Part shown: in pieces, positions 1-7,000 of the stretch | How positions within the stretch are numbered: position 1 is the stretch's first letter | Layout: each line of letters opens with the position of its first letter | DNA from: Pseudomonadota bacterium | GTDB taxonomy: Bacteria; Pseudomonadota; Alphaproteobacteria; Rhizobiales; Beijerinckiaceae | Direction of reading: 5' to 3' | NCBI GenBank assembly: GCA_023450615.1 | Contig: JAEXGT010000051.1 | Coordinates: 1-25,113, forward strand | DNA: 25,113 nt | The notes under the pieces: generated by a model | Told to the model about the DNA's origin: nothing | Seen by the model: only the letters and a program-made list of their open reading frames with translations | Databases searched by the model: none | Position numbers and translations under genes: made by a program

Positions 1-900
1 GCCCTCCTCGACGGGCCGAGCGTGGCAGGGGCCTATAAGTTCGTGATGCGCCGCGCCGCCGCCGTCATCATGGACATCGACAGCGCAATTTACCTGCGCA
101 GGGACATCCAGCGCCTTGGGCTGGCGCCGCTCACCTCCATGTACTGGTATTCGGAGAAGGCCAAGACCACCTCGGTCGACTGGCGTCCGGAGATCCACGA
201 TTCCGACGGCCTTGCCATGTGGACCGGCGCCGGCGAGCGCATCTGGCGTCCGCTCAACAATCCGCCGCGCATCATCACCTCGGCCTTCGGGGACGAGAAC
301 CCGCGCGGGTTCGGCCTGCTTCAGCGCGACCGCAACTTCGACCATTATCTCGACGGCGTCTATTACGACCGCCGCCCCTCGCTCTGGATCGAGCCGCAGG
401 GCAGCTGGGGCAAGGGCTCCATCCAGCTCGTGGAAATCCCCACCGACGACGAGATCCACGACAATATCGTGGCCATGTGGGTTCCTGCCGAGCCCGCCCG
501 CGCCGGTCAGGCGCTGAACCTGCGCTACCGCATGCACTGGTCGGCGGAAGAGCCCTATCCGACGCCCCTCGCCCGCGTCATCGCCACCCGCTTCGGCAAT
601 GGCGGCCAAGCCGGAACGGTCCGCCCAAAGGGGGTGCGCAAGTTCATGGTGGAGTTCATCGGCGAGCCCCTCACCCGGCTCCCCAGCGGCGTGATTCCCA
701 AGCCCGTCCTCTCCGCCTCTCGCGGCGAGTTCACAAACATCCTCACCGAGGCCGTGCCCAACAACGTGCCCGGCCACTGGCGCACCCAGTTCGATCTGAC
801 CGTGACCGGCACCGAGCCGGTCGAGATGCGCTGCTACCTGCGAAACGAGAACGAGGTGCTGAGCGAGACGTGGCTCTACCAGTATCATCCGACATTCTAA
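1..900 (+). CDS. opgG: Glucan biosynthesis protein OpgG/OpgD family (5'-truncated by the window edge)
   Basis: Frame 1 is open from the first base to a TAA at 898-900, giving about 299 residues of the C-terminal part of a periplasmic OpgG/MdoG protein; the start and signal peptide lie upstream of the window. The family acts in the periplasm on osmoregulated beta-glucans, and some members are now known as beta-1,2-glucanases (GH186). Family blocks are visible: GLAPLTSMY, HDSDGL, GAGERIWRPL, NPRGFGLLQRDR, WIEPQGSWGKG, EIPTDDEIHDNIVAMW. The same blocks recur in order in the complete paralogue at 12940-14514, so the assignment is secure, but the two differ a lot, especially in the last 120 residues. 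Whether this copy is OpgG or OpgD cannot be decided without the N-terminus. The gene is followed by a perfect inverted repeat (928-957). Confidence 0.93.
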   Translation, partial: ALLDGPSVAGAYKFVMRRAAAVIMDIDSAIYLRRDIQRLGLAPLTSMYWYSEKAKTTSVDWRPEIHDSDGLAMWTGAGERIWRPLNNPPRIITSAFGDENPRGFGLLQRDRNFDHYLDGVYYDRRPSLWIEPQGSWGKGSIQLVEIPTDDEIHDNIVAMWVPAEPARAGQALNLRYRMHWSAEEPYPTPLARVIATRFGNGGQAGTVRPKGVRKFMVEFIGEPLTRLPSGVIPKPVLSASRGEFTNILTEAVPNNVPGHWRTQFDLTVTGTEPVEMRCYLRNENEVLSETWLYQYHPTF

Positions 901-927
901 GATTTCCGTTGTAAAATAAGATGCTAA

Positions 928-957
928 CAGGGGAGTATAAAATACTATACTCCCCTG
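928..957. promoter_or_regulatory. Perfect 12-bp inverted repeat between opgG and the zinc operon
   Basis: Arms CAGGGGAGTATA (928-939) and TATACTCCCCTG (946-957) are exact reverse complements around a 6-base spacer. The site lies 28 bases after the glucan gene and 34 bases before the probable start of the His-rich protein. It could be the glucan gene's terminator hairpin, although no T-run follows, or an operator for the zinc genes. It does not match the Zur box I remember for alphaproteobacteria (TGTTATA-type arms), so the regulator is unknown. Confidence 0.55.
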
Positions 958-991
958 GAAATGACTGCCGTTCCGGTCTATGTGTTGGGGC

Positions 992-1204
992 ATGTCGCAC
1001 AGCCACCACCATCACGGCCATCAGCATGGTCATGAGCCTGAAACCCATGGGCACCACACCCATGACCATCATGCCCATGCGCCACGGGTTCTAGCCGCCG
1101 CGCCTACCTTCTCCCTGCTTCGCCTTTCGGTCTGGCAGCGTCTGGCGGGCGCCTCGGTGTTGCTGGCAGGGCTGTGGCTGATGGTTCTCAAGGTTATGGG
1201 GTAA
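992..1204 (+). CDS. Small histidine-rich membrane protein leading the zinc ABC operon
   Basis: A 70-residue protein starting MSHSHHHHGHQHGH. The first 30 or so residues are very rich in His, followed by a linker and one probable membrane helix near the C-terminus (from about SVWQRLAGASVL to MVLKVMG). An in-frame ATG at 980 would add four residues (MCWG); 992 is preferred because the His block follows directly, but neither start has a strong ribosome binding site. The stop is 3 bases before the ATG of the ATPase gene, so it belongs to the zinc operon. Inference: it binds or buffers Zn(II), or other transition metal, at the membrane next to the importer. No domain is recognised. His codons here are CAC/CAT repeats, so the length may vary between strains. 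Confidence 0.72.
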   Translation: MSHSHHHHGHQHGHEPETHGHHTHDHHAHAPRVLAAAPTFSLLRLSVWQRLAGASVLLAGLWLMVLKVMG

Positions 1205-1207
1205 GCC

Positions 1208-1957
1208 ATGGCAGCACCCGCCACCGCGATCCGCTTCGATGAAGTGACCCTCGGCTATGGCCGCAGGCCCGCCGTGCATCATCTCCATGGAGAGATTCCC
1301 TCAGGCAGCCTCATGGCGGTTGTCGGCCCCAACGGGGCCGGCAAATCGACCCTGCTCAAGGGCGTCGTCGGCACCCTGAAGCCGCTCGAAGGCCAGATCC
1401 GTCTGAACGGCCCCTCCTCGGAGATCGCCTATCTGCCGCAGATTGCGGAGATCGACCGGTCCTTCCCGCTTTCCGTCTACGATCTCGTGGCCATGGGCCT
1501 CTGGTCCCGCTCGGGCCTCTTCGGCGGCATCTCGGCGAAGGAGCGCACGAAGATCGAGGCGGCGCTGGCGGCGGTGGGCCTCATCGGCTTCGAGCGTCGC
1601 CCCATCTCGACCCTCTCCGGCGGGCAGATGCAGCGTGCGCTCTTCGCGCGGCTCCTGCTGCAGGACGCTCCCGTGATCCTGCTCGACGAGCCCTTCACCG
1701 CCATCGACGCGAAGACCACTGCCGACCTGCTCGATCTCGTGCGCCGCTGGCATGCCGAAGCGCGCACCGTCGTGGCCGTGCTGCACGATCTCGACATGGT
1801 CAAGCGCGTGTTTCCGAAGACGCTCCTCATCGCCCGCGAGCCCGTAGCCTGGGGCGATACGCTCGATGTGTTGAGCGCCGACAATCTTCTCAAAGCCCGC
1901 CGCATGGTGGAAGCGTATGATCCGCATGCGCATGTCTGCCAGCGCAGCGCCGCATAA
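1208..1957 (+). CDS. znuC: Zinc ABC transporter, ATP-binding protein (ZnuC type)
   Basis: 249 residues, usual length for the metal-importer ATPases that work with TroA-type binding proteins. It energises metal import across the inner membrane. Walker A GPNGAGKST is at residues 40-48, the Q-loop Gln at 78, the signature LSGGQMQR at 136-143, Walker B VILLDEP at 156-162 and the switch His at 193. The ATG lies 3 bases after the His-rich protein, and the gene end overlaps the permease start by 41 bases, so translation is probably coupled. Zinc rather than manganese is inferred from the binding protein downstream (His as third metal ligand). The related AztA of the AztABCD system is an alternative name. 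No residues are missing. Confidence 0.92.
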   Translation: MAAPATAIRFDEVTLGYGRRPAVHHLHGEIPSGSLMAVVGPNGAGKSTLLKGVVGTLKPLEGQIRLNGPSSEIAYLPQIAEIDRSFPLSVYDLVAMGLWSRSGLFGGISAKERTKIEAALAAVGLIGFERRPISTLSGGQMQRALFARLLLQDAPVILLDEPFTAIDAKTTADLLDLVRRWHAEARTVVAVLHDLDMVKRVFPKTLLIAREPVAWGDTLDVLSADNLLKARRMVEAYDPHAHVCQRSAA

Positions 1958-2834
1958 AGACCGATCCGTGCTCGACCTCCTTTACGCTCCCTTCTCCGAA
2001 TTCGAGTTCATGCAGCGCGCGCTCGTGGGCGTGATCGCGATTGCGCTGGGCGGCGGCCCCGTCGGCGTGTTCCTGATGCTGCGGCGCATGAGCCTGACCG
2101 GCGACGCGATGGCGCACGCCATCCTGCCGGGTGCCGCCATCGGCTATCTGCTCGCGGGCCTGTCGCTGCCCGCCATGACTTTCGGCGGATTGGCAGCGGG
2201 CGTCATCGTCGCCATGGCGGCAGGGCTCGTCTCACGCTTCACGTTGCTGAAGGAGGATGCGTCGCTCGCAGCCTTCTATCTTTTGTCGCTCGCGCTCGGC
2301 GTCACCATCGTGTCGTTGCGCGGCTCGAATGTCGATCTGCTGCACGTGCTCTTCGGCACGGTGCTGGCGCTCGACGACAACACGATGCTGCTGCTCGCTT
2401 CCATCTCGACGCTGACGGTGCTCGCGCTCGCGGTGCTGTATCGCCCGCTCGTTCTCGAATGCGTGGACCCGATCTTCCTGCGTTCCGTGAGCCGCTCCGG
2501 CACACCGACGCATCTGATCTTTCTCGGCCTTGTGGTGATGAATCTCGTCGGCGGCTTCCATGCGCTCGGCACGCTGCTCGCGGTCGGCATGATGATGCTG
2601 CCCGCCGCCGCCGCGCGGTTCTGGACCAGCGACATCACCATGATGATGATCGTCTCCGTTCTCGTCGGCATCGTCTCCGGCGTCGCGGGCCTCCTGCTGT
2701 CCTTCCACGCGGAACTGCCCGCAGGCCCTGCGATCATCCTCTCGGCCGGCGCCGTCTATGTGGCGTCGTTGCTGATCGGCCGCGAAGGCGGCGTGCTCTG
2801 GCTCGCATGGCCGGGCAAGCATCTGGAAGCCTAG
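1917..2834 (+). CDS. znuB: Zinc ABC transporter, permease (ZnuB type)
   Basis: 305 residues of an ABC-3 family metal permease. Repeated hydrophobic stretches suggest about eight to nine membrane helices, for example VGVIAIALGGGPVGVFLML, the GAAIGYLLAGLSLPAMTFGGL region and the C-terminal AGPAIILSAGAVYVASLLIG. The DAMAHAILPGAAIGYLLAG block is the typical family motif contacting the ATPase. ATGs exist at 1917, 1926 and 1932; 1917 is chosen because GGTGGA lies 6 bases upstream. All three overlap the 3' end of the ATPase gene. The first 10-15 residues are polar and poorly conserved-looking, so the exact start is uncertain. It forms the membrane channel of the importer with the genes on either side. 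Confidence 0.92.
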   Translation: MIRMRMSASAAPHKDRSVLDLLYAPFSEFEFMQRALVGVIAIALGGGPVGVFLMLRRMSLTGDAMAHAILPGAAIGYLLAGLSLPAMTFGGLAAGVIVAMAAGLVSRFTLLKEDASLAAFYLLSLALGVTIVSLRGSNVDLLHVLFGTVLALDDNTMLLLASISTLTVLALAVLYRPLVLECVDPIFLRSVSRSGTPTHLIFLGLVVMNLVGGFHALGTLLAVGMMMLPAAAARFWTSDITMMMIVSVLVGIVSGVAGLLLSFHAELPAGPAIILSAGAVYVASLLIGREGGVLWLAWPGKHLEA

Positions 2835-2849
2835 AATAAGGAACTCATC

Positions 2850-3767
2850 ATGCTGACGAGAAGAACCGCCCTCTCCCTGCTTGCGGGCTCACTCGCGCTC
2901 GCCGGTTCACTCACTTCGGCGGCCGCCCAGGCTCCGGAGAAGCTCAAGGTCGTGGCGACGTTCTCGATCCTGGGCGATCTCGTGCGCAATGTGGGCGGCG
3001 ACCGCGTGGAGCTGACGACCCTCGTCGGCCCGAACGGCGACGCTCATGTCTATACGCCGACGCCCGCCGATGCGCGCCGCCTGACGGAAGCGAAGATCGT
3101 CTTCGCCAACGGCCTGAAATTCGAAGGCTGGATCGAGCGTCTCGTGAAATCCTCCGGCACCAAGGCGACCAGGGTCGAAGCCTCGAAGGGCATCAAGACC
3201 CTGAAGGAGGAAGAGCACGGCCACCATCACGGCCATGGCGGCGCCGATCCCCATGCCTGGCAAAGCGTCGGCAACGCGAAAGTCTACGTGGCCAATATTC
3301 GCGACGCGCTGATCGCAGCCGATGCCGAGGGCAAGGCAACCTACGAGGCCAATGCCGGATCGTATCTCGCCAAGCTCGACGCCCTGGAAGCCGAGATGAA
3401 GGGCCTCGTCGCGGGCATTCCCGCCGATCGCCGCAGGATCATCACGTCCCACGACGCCTTCCGCTATTTCGAGGATGCGTACGGCATCGATTTCGTCGCC
3501 CCGCAGGGCGTTTCGACGGAATCGGAAGCCTCCGCCAAGGACGTGGCCCGGATCATCCAGCAGATCAAGCGCGAGAAGGTTTCCGCCGTCTTCGTGGAAA
3601 ACGTCTCCGATGCCCGCCTCATGGAGCGGATAGCCAAGGAGACGGGGGCCAAGGTCGGGGAGAAGGTCTATTCCGACGCCCTTTCCGAGCCGAACGGCCC
3701 CGCTGGCACTTACATTGACATGATGAGACACAATATAAGGGCTTTCAGCGCGGCCATGTCGAGCTGA
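2850..3767 (+). CDS. znuA: Zinc ABC transporter, periplasmic binding protein (ZnuA type)
   Basis: 305 residues. The N-terminus (MLTRRTALSLLAGSLALAG...AAAQA) is a signal peptide with a paired Arg, possibly Tat. The mature part is a TroA-superfamily metal-binding protein. Probable ligands are His66 (DAHVYTP), His135 (DPHAW), His201 (TSHDAF) and Asp276 (YSDALS). A His at the third position, where Mn-binding homologues have Glu, is the usual mark of zinc specificity. A short His-rich loop (residues 123-129, EEHGHHHGHGG context) sits just before the second ligand, as in ZnuA and AztC. AAGGAA lies about 7 bases before the ATG. Last gene of the importer operon; a palindromic repeat follows at once. 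Confidence 0.93.
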   Translation: MLTRRTALSLLAGSLALAGSLTSAAAQAPEKLKVVATFSILGDLVRNVGGDRVELTTLVGPNGDAHVYTPTPADARRLTEAKIVFANGLKFEGWIERLVKSSGTKATRVEASKGIKTLKEEEHGHHHGHGGADPHAWQSVGNAKVYVANIRDALIAADAEGKATYEANAGSYLAKLDALEAEMKGLVAGIPADRRRIITSHDAFRYFEDAYGIDFVAPQGVSTESEASAKDVARIIQQIKREKVSAVFVENVSDARLMERIAKETGAKVGEKVYSDALSEPNGPAGTYIDMMRHNIRAFSAAMSS

Positions 3768-3774
3768 CCGTTTT

Positions 3775-3904
3775 CTACCCTCCCCTTTGAGGGGGAGGGT
3801 CGCGAGCAAAGCGAGCGGGGTGGGGTGGAACCACCCCATTCGGCAAGATCGCGCTACCACCCCACCTCGGCCTTCCGGCCGATCCTCCCCCTCTAGGGGA
3901 GGAT
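3775..3904. repeat. Palindromic intergenic repeat (REP-like, rhizobial type)
   Basis: About 130 bases filling the gap between znuA and the CobW gene. It contains three nested hairpins: ACCCTCCCC/GGGGAGGGT (3777-3785 and 3792-3800), TGGGGTGG/CCACCCCA (3821-3828 and 3831-3838) and ATCCTCCCC/GGGGAGGAT (3882-3890 and 3896-3904). The left end (CCTCCCCTTTGAGGGGGAGGGTCG) is an approximate reverse complement of the right end, so the whole element can fold on itself. Such elements are scattered between genes in Rhizobiales; here it could end the znuA transcript or stabilise its 3' end. Confidence 0.85.
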
Positions 3905-3923
3905 GAAAGTTGCGGACCATCCG

Positions 3924-4886
3924 ATGACCGACAAGATCCCCGTTACCGTCCTCACAGGCTATCTCGGCGCCGGCAAGACCACCCTTCTCAATCGCATTCT
4001 CACCGAGCCGCACGGCAAGAAATACGCCGTGATCGTGAACGAGTTCGGCGAGATCGGCATCGACAACGAGCTCGTCGTCGGCGCCGATGAGGAAGTGTTC
4101 GAGATGAACAACGGCTGCATCTGCTGCACCGTGCGCGGCGACCTGATCCGCATTCTCGACGGCCTGATGAAGCGCAAGGGCAAGTTCGACGCCATCATCG
4201 TCGAGACCACGGGCCTCGCCGACCCCGCACCCGTCGCCCAGACCTTCTTCATGGACCAGGACGTATCCGACACCGCGCGCCTCGACGCCGTGGTGACGGT
4301 GGCCGACGCCAAGTGGCTCTCTGACCGCCTGAAGGACGCGCCCGAGGCCAAGAACCAGATCGCCTTCGCCGACGTGATCATTCTCAACAAGATCGATCTC
4401 GTGAACGAGCAGGAGCTGAACGAGGTCGAGGCGCGCATCCGCGCCATCAATCCCTACGCGAAGGTTCACCGCACGCAGAACGCGGCCATCCCGATCTCCG
4501 AAGTGCTCGACCGCAAGGCCTTCGATCTCGACCGCATCATCGAGATCGAGCCCGACTTCCTGGAGGAAGGCCACCACCATCACCATGACGAGGAGATGCA
4601 ATCCGTCTCCGTCGCCATCGACGGTGAGGTCGACCCTGAGAAGTTCATGCCGTGGATCTCGAACCTCACGCAGGTCGAGGGCCCGAACATCCTGCGCTGC
4701 AAGGGCATCGTGGCCTTCCCGAACGAGCCGAAGCGCTTCGTGTTCCAGGGCGTGCACATGATCCTCGACGGTGACGTGCAGGGCGAGTGGAAACCCGGCG
4801 AGAAGCGCAGCTCCAAGGTGGTCTTCATCGGCCGCGACCTGAACGAGAAGGCGATCCGCGAAGGATTCCTCGCCACGGCGGCATGA
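3924..4886 (+). CDS. CobW/COG0523-family GTPase, probable zinc metallochaperone
   Basis: 320 residues. G3E P-loop GTPase with Walker A GYLGAGKT (12-19), the CICC metal-binding motif (65-68), ETTG (94-97), NKID (155-158), a His tract HHHHH (217-221) and a C-terminal CobW_C domain. The family transfers metals to client proteins using GTP; placement beside a ZnuABC importer and the His tract point to zinc rather than cobalt (ZigA/ZagA/ZNG1-like). Start 3924 (MTDKIPVTVLTGYLGAG) is chosen because homologues begin there; an in-frame ATG at 3903 lies inside the palindromic repeat with no spacing to its purine tract. No cobalamin genes are near. The client protein is unknown. Confidence 0.92.
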   Translation: MTDKIPVTVLTGYLGAGKTTLLNRILTEPHGKKYAVIVNEFGEIGIDNELVVGADEEVFEMNNGCICCTVRGDLIRILDGLMKRKGKFDAIIVETTGLADPAPVAQTFFMDQDVSDTARLDAVVTVADAKWLSDRLKDAPEAKNQIAFADVIILNKIDLVNEQELNEVEARIRAINPYAKVHRTQNAAIPISEVLDRKAFDLDRIIEIEPDFLEEGHHHHHDEEMQSVSVAIDGEVDPEKFMPWISNLTQVEGPNILRCKGIVAFPNEPKRFVFQGVHMILDGDVQGEWKPGEKRSSKVVFIGRDLNEKAIREGFLATAA

Positions 4887-4915
4887 GAGTTGGCCTCCTG
4901 TCCCTCTCTTGTGCT

Positions 4916-5020
4916 AGAGCATCGAACGCAAAAGCGGGCACCGGTTTTGCGTGAAAAGATGCGCCAAACCAAAAGCTTAAAGCCGTGGACGTGAGTTCGA
5001 TTTCACGTCCGATGCTTTAA
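4916..5020. repeat. 105-bp palindromic repeat, copy A
   Basis: Matches 19805-19909 over its whole 105 bases with 9 differences (hand count). It contains ACGCAAAA/TTTTGCGT arms near the left end, and a right-hand stem of 18-base arms (4977-4994 and 5003-5020, three mispairs) around an 8-base loop. The left end also carries AGCATCG (4918-4924), complementary to CGATGCT (5010-5016). It fills the gap between the CobW and WD40 genes. Confidence 0.9.
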
Positions 5021-5047
5021 TGGCCGCCCGGTAAAGGGATTGCTTCG

Positions 5048-6055
5048 ATGAGTGCTGGAACTGCTCCTTCCTTGACCCAAAGCGTTGTGCCCGTTGCTGC
5101 GGGCGCGCATGTCTCTGCCGTCGGCTGGATGAAAGGCGTTGCCGCTTTCGGCGCGAGCGACGGCGGCGTGCTGCTGGTCAAGGATGGCGAAACCCATCGC
5201 GTGGAGGCTCATCCCGATGCGGGCATCCTGATCGGCGCGAGCGACGGCGAGCGTTTCGTGACGGGCGGCGACGACGGACGCGTGGCCGTGACGGGCCCGG
5301 ACGGCTCCACGAAAACCCTCGCCGAGACCAAGGGCGCCTGGATCGACGCGCTGGCGCTGAGCCCCGGCGGGGCCTTCGCCTATGGCGCAGGCAAGCGGGT
5401 GATCGCTCGCGACGACAAGGGCCGCGAGAAGGTTCTGGAGGTGCCCTCCACCGCCCGCGGCCTCGCCTTCGCGCCCAAGGGGTACCGCCTCGCGATCTCG
5501 CATTACAACGGCGCGACCCTGTGGTTTCCCAATGTGGAGGCCAAGCCCGAAATGCTCGACTGGAAGGGTTCCCATCTCGACGTGACCTGGTCGCCCGACG
5601 CCCGCTTCGTGGTGACCTCCATGCAGGAAAACGCCCTGCACGGCTGGCGGCTCATTCCCGACAAGGGCCATATGCGCATGAGCGGCTATCCGTCGAAGAC
5701 GCGCTCGCTCTCATGGTCGCATGACGGCAAGTGGCTCGCCACCTCCGGCGCGGAAGCGGCCATCATCTGGCCCTTCGAATCGAAGGAAGGCCCCATGGGC
5801 AAGGCCCCGCGCGAATGCGGCGTGCGCCCCGCCAAGGTCACCCGCGTGGCGTTCCACCCCAACACCCTGGTGCTGGCGGTGGCCTATGAGGACGGCTGCA
5901 TCCTGCTCATCCGGCTCAACGACGCCTCCGAGCTTCTCGTGCGCCCCGCCGTCCAGGGCAGCGGCATCACGGCCATGGCCTGGGACAAGGGCGGCAAGCG
6001 CCTCGCCTTCGGCTGCGAGGACGGCCAAGGCGGCATCCTGACCCTGCCCGCATGA
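5048..6055 (+). CDS. WD40 repeat beta-propeller protein, cytoplasmic, zinc-locus partner
   Basis: 335 residues with seven to eight WD40-like blades, each with the usual S/A-x-D/N-G turn: ASDGGVLLV, GGDDGRVAV, SHYNGATLWF, SWSHDGKWLATSGAEAAIIW, AYEDGCILLI, CEDGQGGILTL. There is no signal peptide or membrane helix, so it should be cytoplasmic. AAGGGA lies 9 bases before the ATG. The gene lies downstream of the CobW GTPase with only the 105-bp repeat between, and overlaps the next gene by ATGA. In the AztABCD zinc system the AztD chaperone is also a beta-propeller, but that one is periplasmic; any shared role is inference. A few Cys (GCIL, GCED) could bind metal. A scaffold role is equally possible. 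Confidence 0.85.
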   Translation: MSAGTAPSLTQSVVPVAAGAHVSAVGWMKGVAAFGASDGGVLLVKDGETHRVEAHPDAGILIGASDGERFVTGGDDGRVAVTGPDGSTKTLAETKGAWIDALALSPGGAFAYGAGKRVIARDDKGREKVLEVPSTARGLAFAPKGYRLAISHYNGATLWFPNVEAKPEMLDWKGSHLDVTWSPDARFVVTSMQENALHGWRLIPDKGHMRMSGYPSKTRSLSWSHDGKWLATSGAEAAIIWPFESKEGPMGKAPRECGVRPAKVTRVAFHPNTLVLAVAYEDGCILLIRLNDASELLVRPAVQGSGITAMAWDKGGKRLAFGCEDGQGGILTLPA

Positions 6056-6342
6056 GATCGCCGATGGCTTTCTTCGGCGCATTCTTACGCGGCACGTTCG
6101 GCCTGCCAAAGCCGGACCGGGAAGGCGTCGAGCGTGTAAAGGAGATGGCGCGCGCCGCGCTTCAGGCCTCGCCCGATACGGCCTTCGCGGTGAACGAAAT
6201 CGCGTGCAACGATCCCGGCTGTCCCGGGATCGAGACGGTCATCCTGGTGATGGAACCGGGCAAGAAGACGCGCGCCTTGAAGATTCAAAAGCCTCTGGAT
6301 GAAGTAACGGAACAAGATATTCGCACCAAGCTTGACCCTTGA
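6052..6342 (+). CDS. Conserved small protein with a CNDPGCPG motif, unknown function
   Basis: 96 residues, soluble, no signal peptide. The middle reads NEIACNDPGCPGIETVILVM, with two Cys five apart that could bind a metal or form a disulfide, then a Lys/Arg-rich strand and a short acidic C-terminal helix. The ATG overlaps the WD40 stop codon (ATGA), a sign of translational coupling; a second ATG at 6064 gives 92 residues and cannot be excluded. I do not recognise a named family, although the motif looks conserved from memory of Rhizobiales hypotheticals. Its place at the end of the CobW-WD40 unit suggests a role in metal handling (inference). Confidence 0.78.
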   Translation: MRSPMAFFGAFLRGTFGLPKPDREGVERVKEMARAALQASPDTAFAVNEIACNDPGCPGIETVILVMEPGKKTRALKIQKPLDEVTEQDIRTKLDP

Positions 6343-6450
6343 GCATCAGACCCAAAAGTGGAATGCACTTTTGGGATCAATCCGATGCTCGTTTGATAAA
6401 CTTGTGCATCGTTTTGTGCGGAAAACTGCACGCACTTTTCCGCACGATGC
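6341..6450. repeat. Palindromic intergenic element related to the 105-bp repeat
   Basis: Two hairpins in a row. The first has outer arms GAGCATC/GATGCTC (6341-6347, 6384-6390) and inner arms CCCAAAAGTG/CACTTTTGGG (6351-6360, 6366-6375). The second has GTGCGGAAAA/TTTTCCGCAC (6416-6425, 6436-6445) inside GCATC/GATGC. The GAGCATC end and AAAAGTGG core resemble the 105-bp repeat, so it may be a cousin. It occupies the gap before the DUF2937 gene, ending just before that gene's ribosome binding site. Confidence 0.8.
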
Positions 6451-6467
6451 GCGAAGGAGGTCGGGAC

Positions 6468-6983
6468 GTGCCAAAGATCGTTCGCATCATTGCTTTCGGA
6501 ATGGGCCTCCTCGGCGGCATCGTCGCCTCGCAGGGGCCGGAATATTCCCAGCAATACCGCCAGCGCCTCGGCGGCGCGATCGATGAATTGCAGCGCGTGA
6601 TCGCACGCTTCGATGCGGATGCGCAGGCGAACGGGGAAACGCAAGACACAGCCATCGCGCGGCTTCGCAGCAATCCCGACGATCTCGTGAACCGCCAGGG
6701 CGTCGCCATGCAGGGCAATGTGGAGCGGCTCGGCCATCTCCAGGCTCATCGCGACGCGATGATCCATGCCGGTTCCTTCGCACGCGTCGCCCTGATGATC
6801 CGCGACGGAGACCGGGATGTGTTGGAAGCAGCCTATCGGGATTTCGAGCCGGCTGTGCCTGTGACGGAAGAGGGCTTACTCTCCACCGCCATCGGCTTCA
6901 TTGCCGTATGGGGCGGCATTCTGCTGCTTGCAGGATTTCTGCGCAGTTTTCGGCGGCGGCCACGTCGAACAATTCATGCGTAA
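6468..6983 (+). CDS. DUF2937 family membrane protein
   Basis: 171 residues, GTG start. GAAGGAGG lies 8 bases upstream, a near-perfect ribosome binding site, so the longer reading frame that opens at 6339 within the palindromic repeat is not the gene. The protein starts MPKIVRIIAFGMGLLGGIVASQGPEYSQQY, with a first hydrophobic helix, a long helical periplasmic or cytoplasmic region (about 30-130), and a second hydrophobic helix near residues 139-160 (STAIGFIAVWGGILLLAGFL) before a basic tail (RSFRRRPRR). The pattern of QGPEYSQQYRQRL with a helix at each end is that of DUF2937. The function of this family is not known. It stands alone after the element and is followed by another palindromic repeat. 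Confidence 0.85.
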   Translation: MPKIVRIIAFGMGLLGGIVASQGPEYSQQYRQRLGGAIDELQRVIARFDADAQANGETQDTAIARLRSNPDDLVNRQGVAMQGNVERLGHLQAHRDAMIHAGSFARVALMIRDGDRDVLEAAYRDFEPAVPVTEEGLLSTAIGFIAVWGGILLLAGFLRSFRRRPRRTIHA

Positions 6984-7000
6984 TTTTCAAAATCACATGG

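Noticed and set aside
3903..3923. Earlier start for the CobW protein (MKVADHP...)
   Set aside because: The ATG is inside the palindromic repeat and abuts its purine tract; homologues begin at MTDKIPVTVLTG.
2907..4757. A 616-residue open frame on the minus strand across znuA and cobW
   Set aside because: It runs antisense to two clear genes and through a palindromic repeat; its sequence is low complexity and rich in Val/Asp/His from reversed codons. High GC creates such frames.
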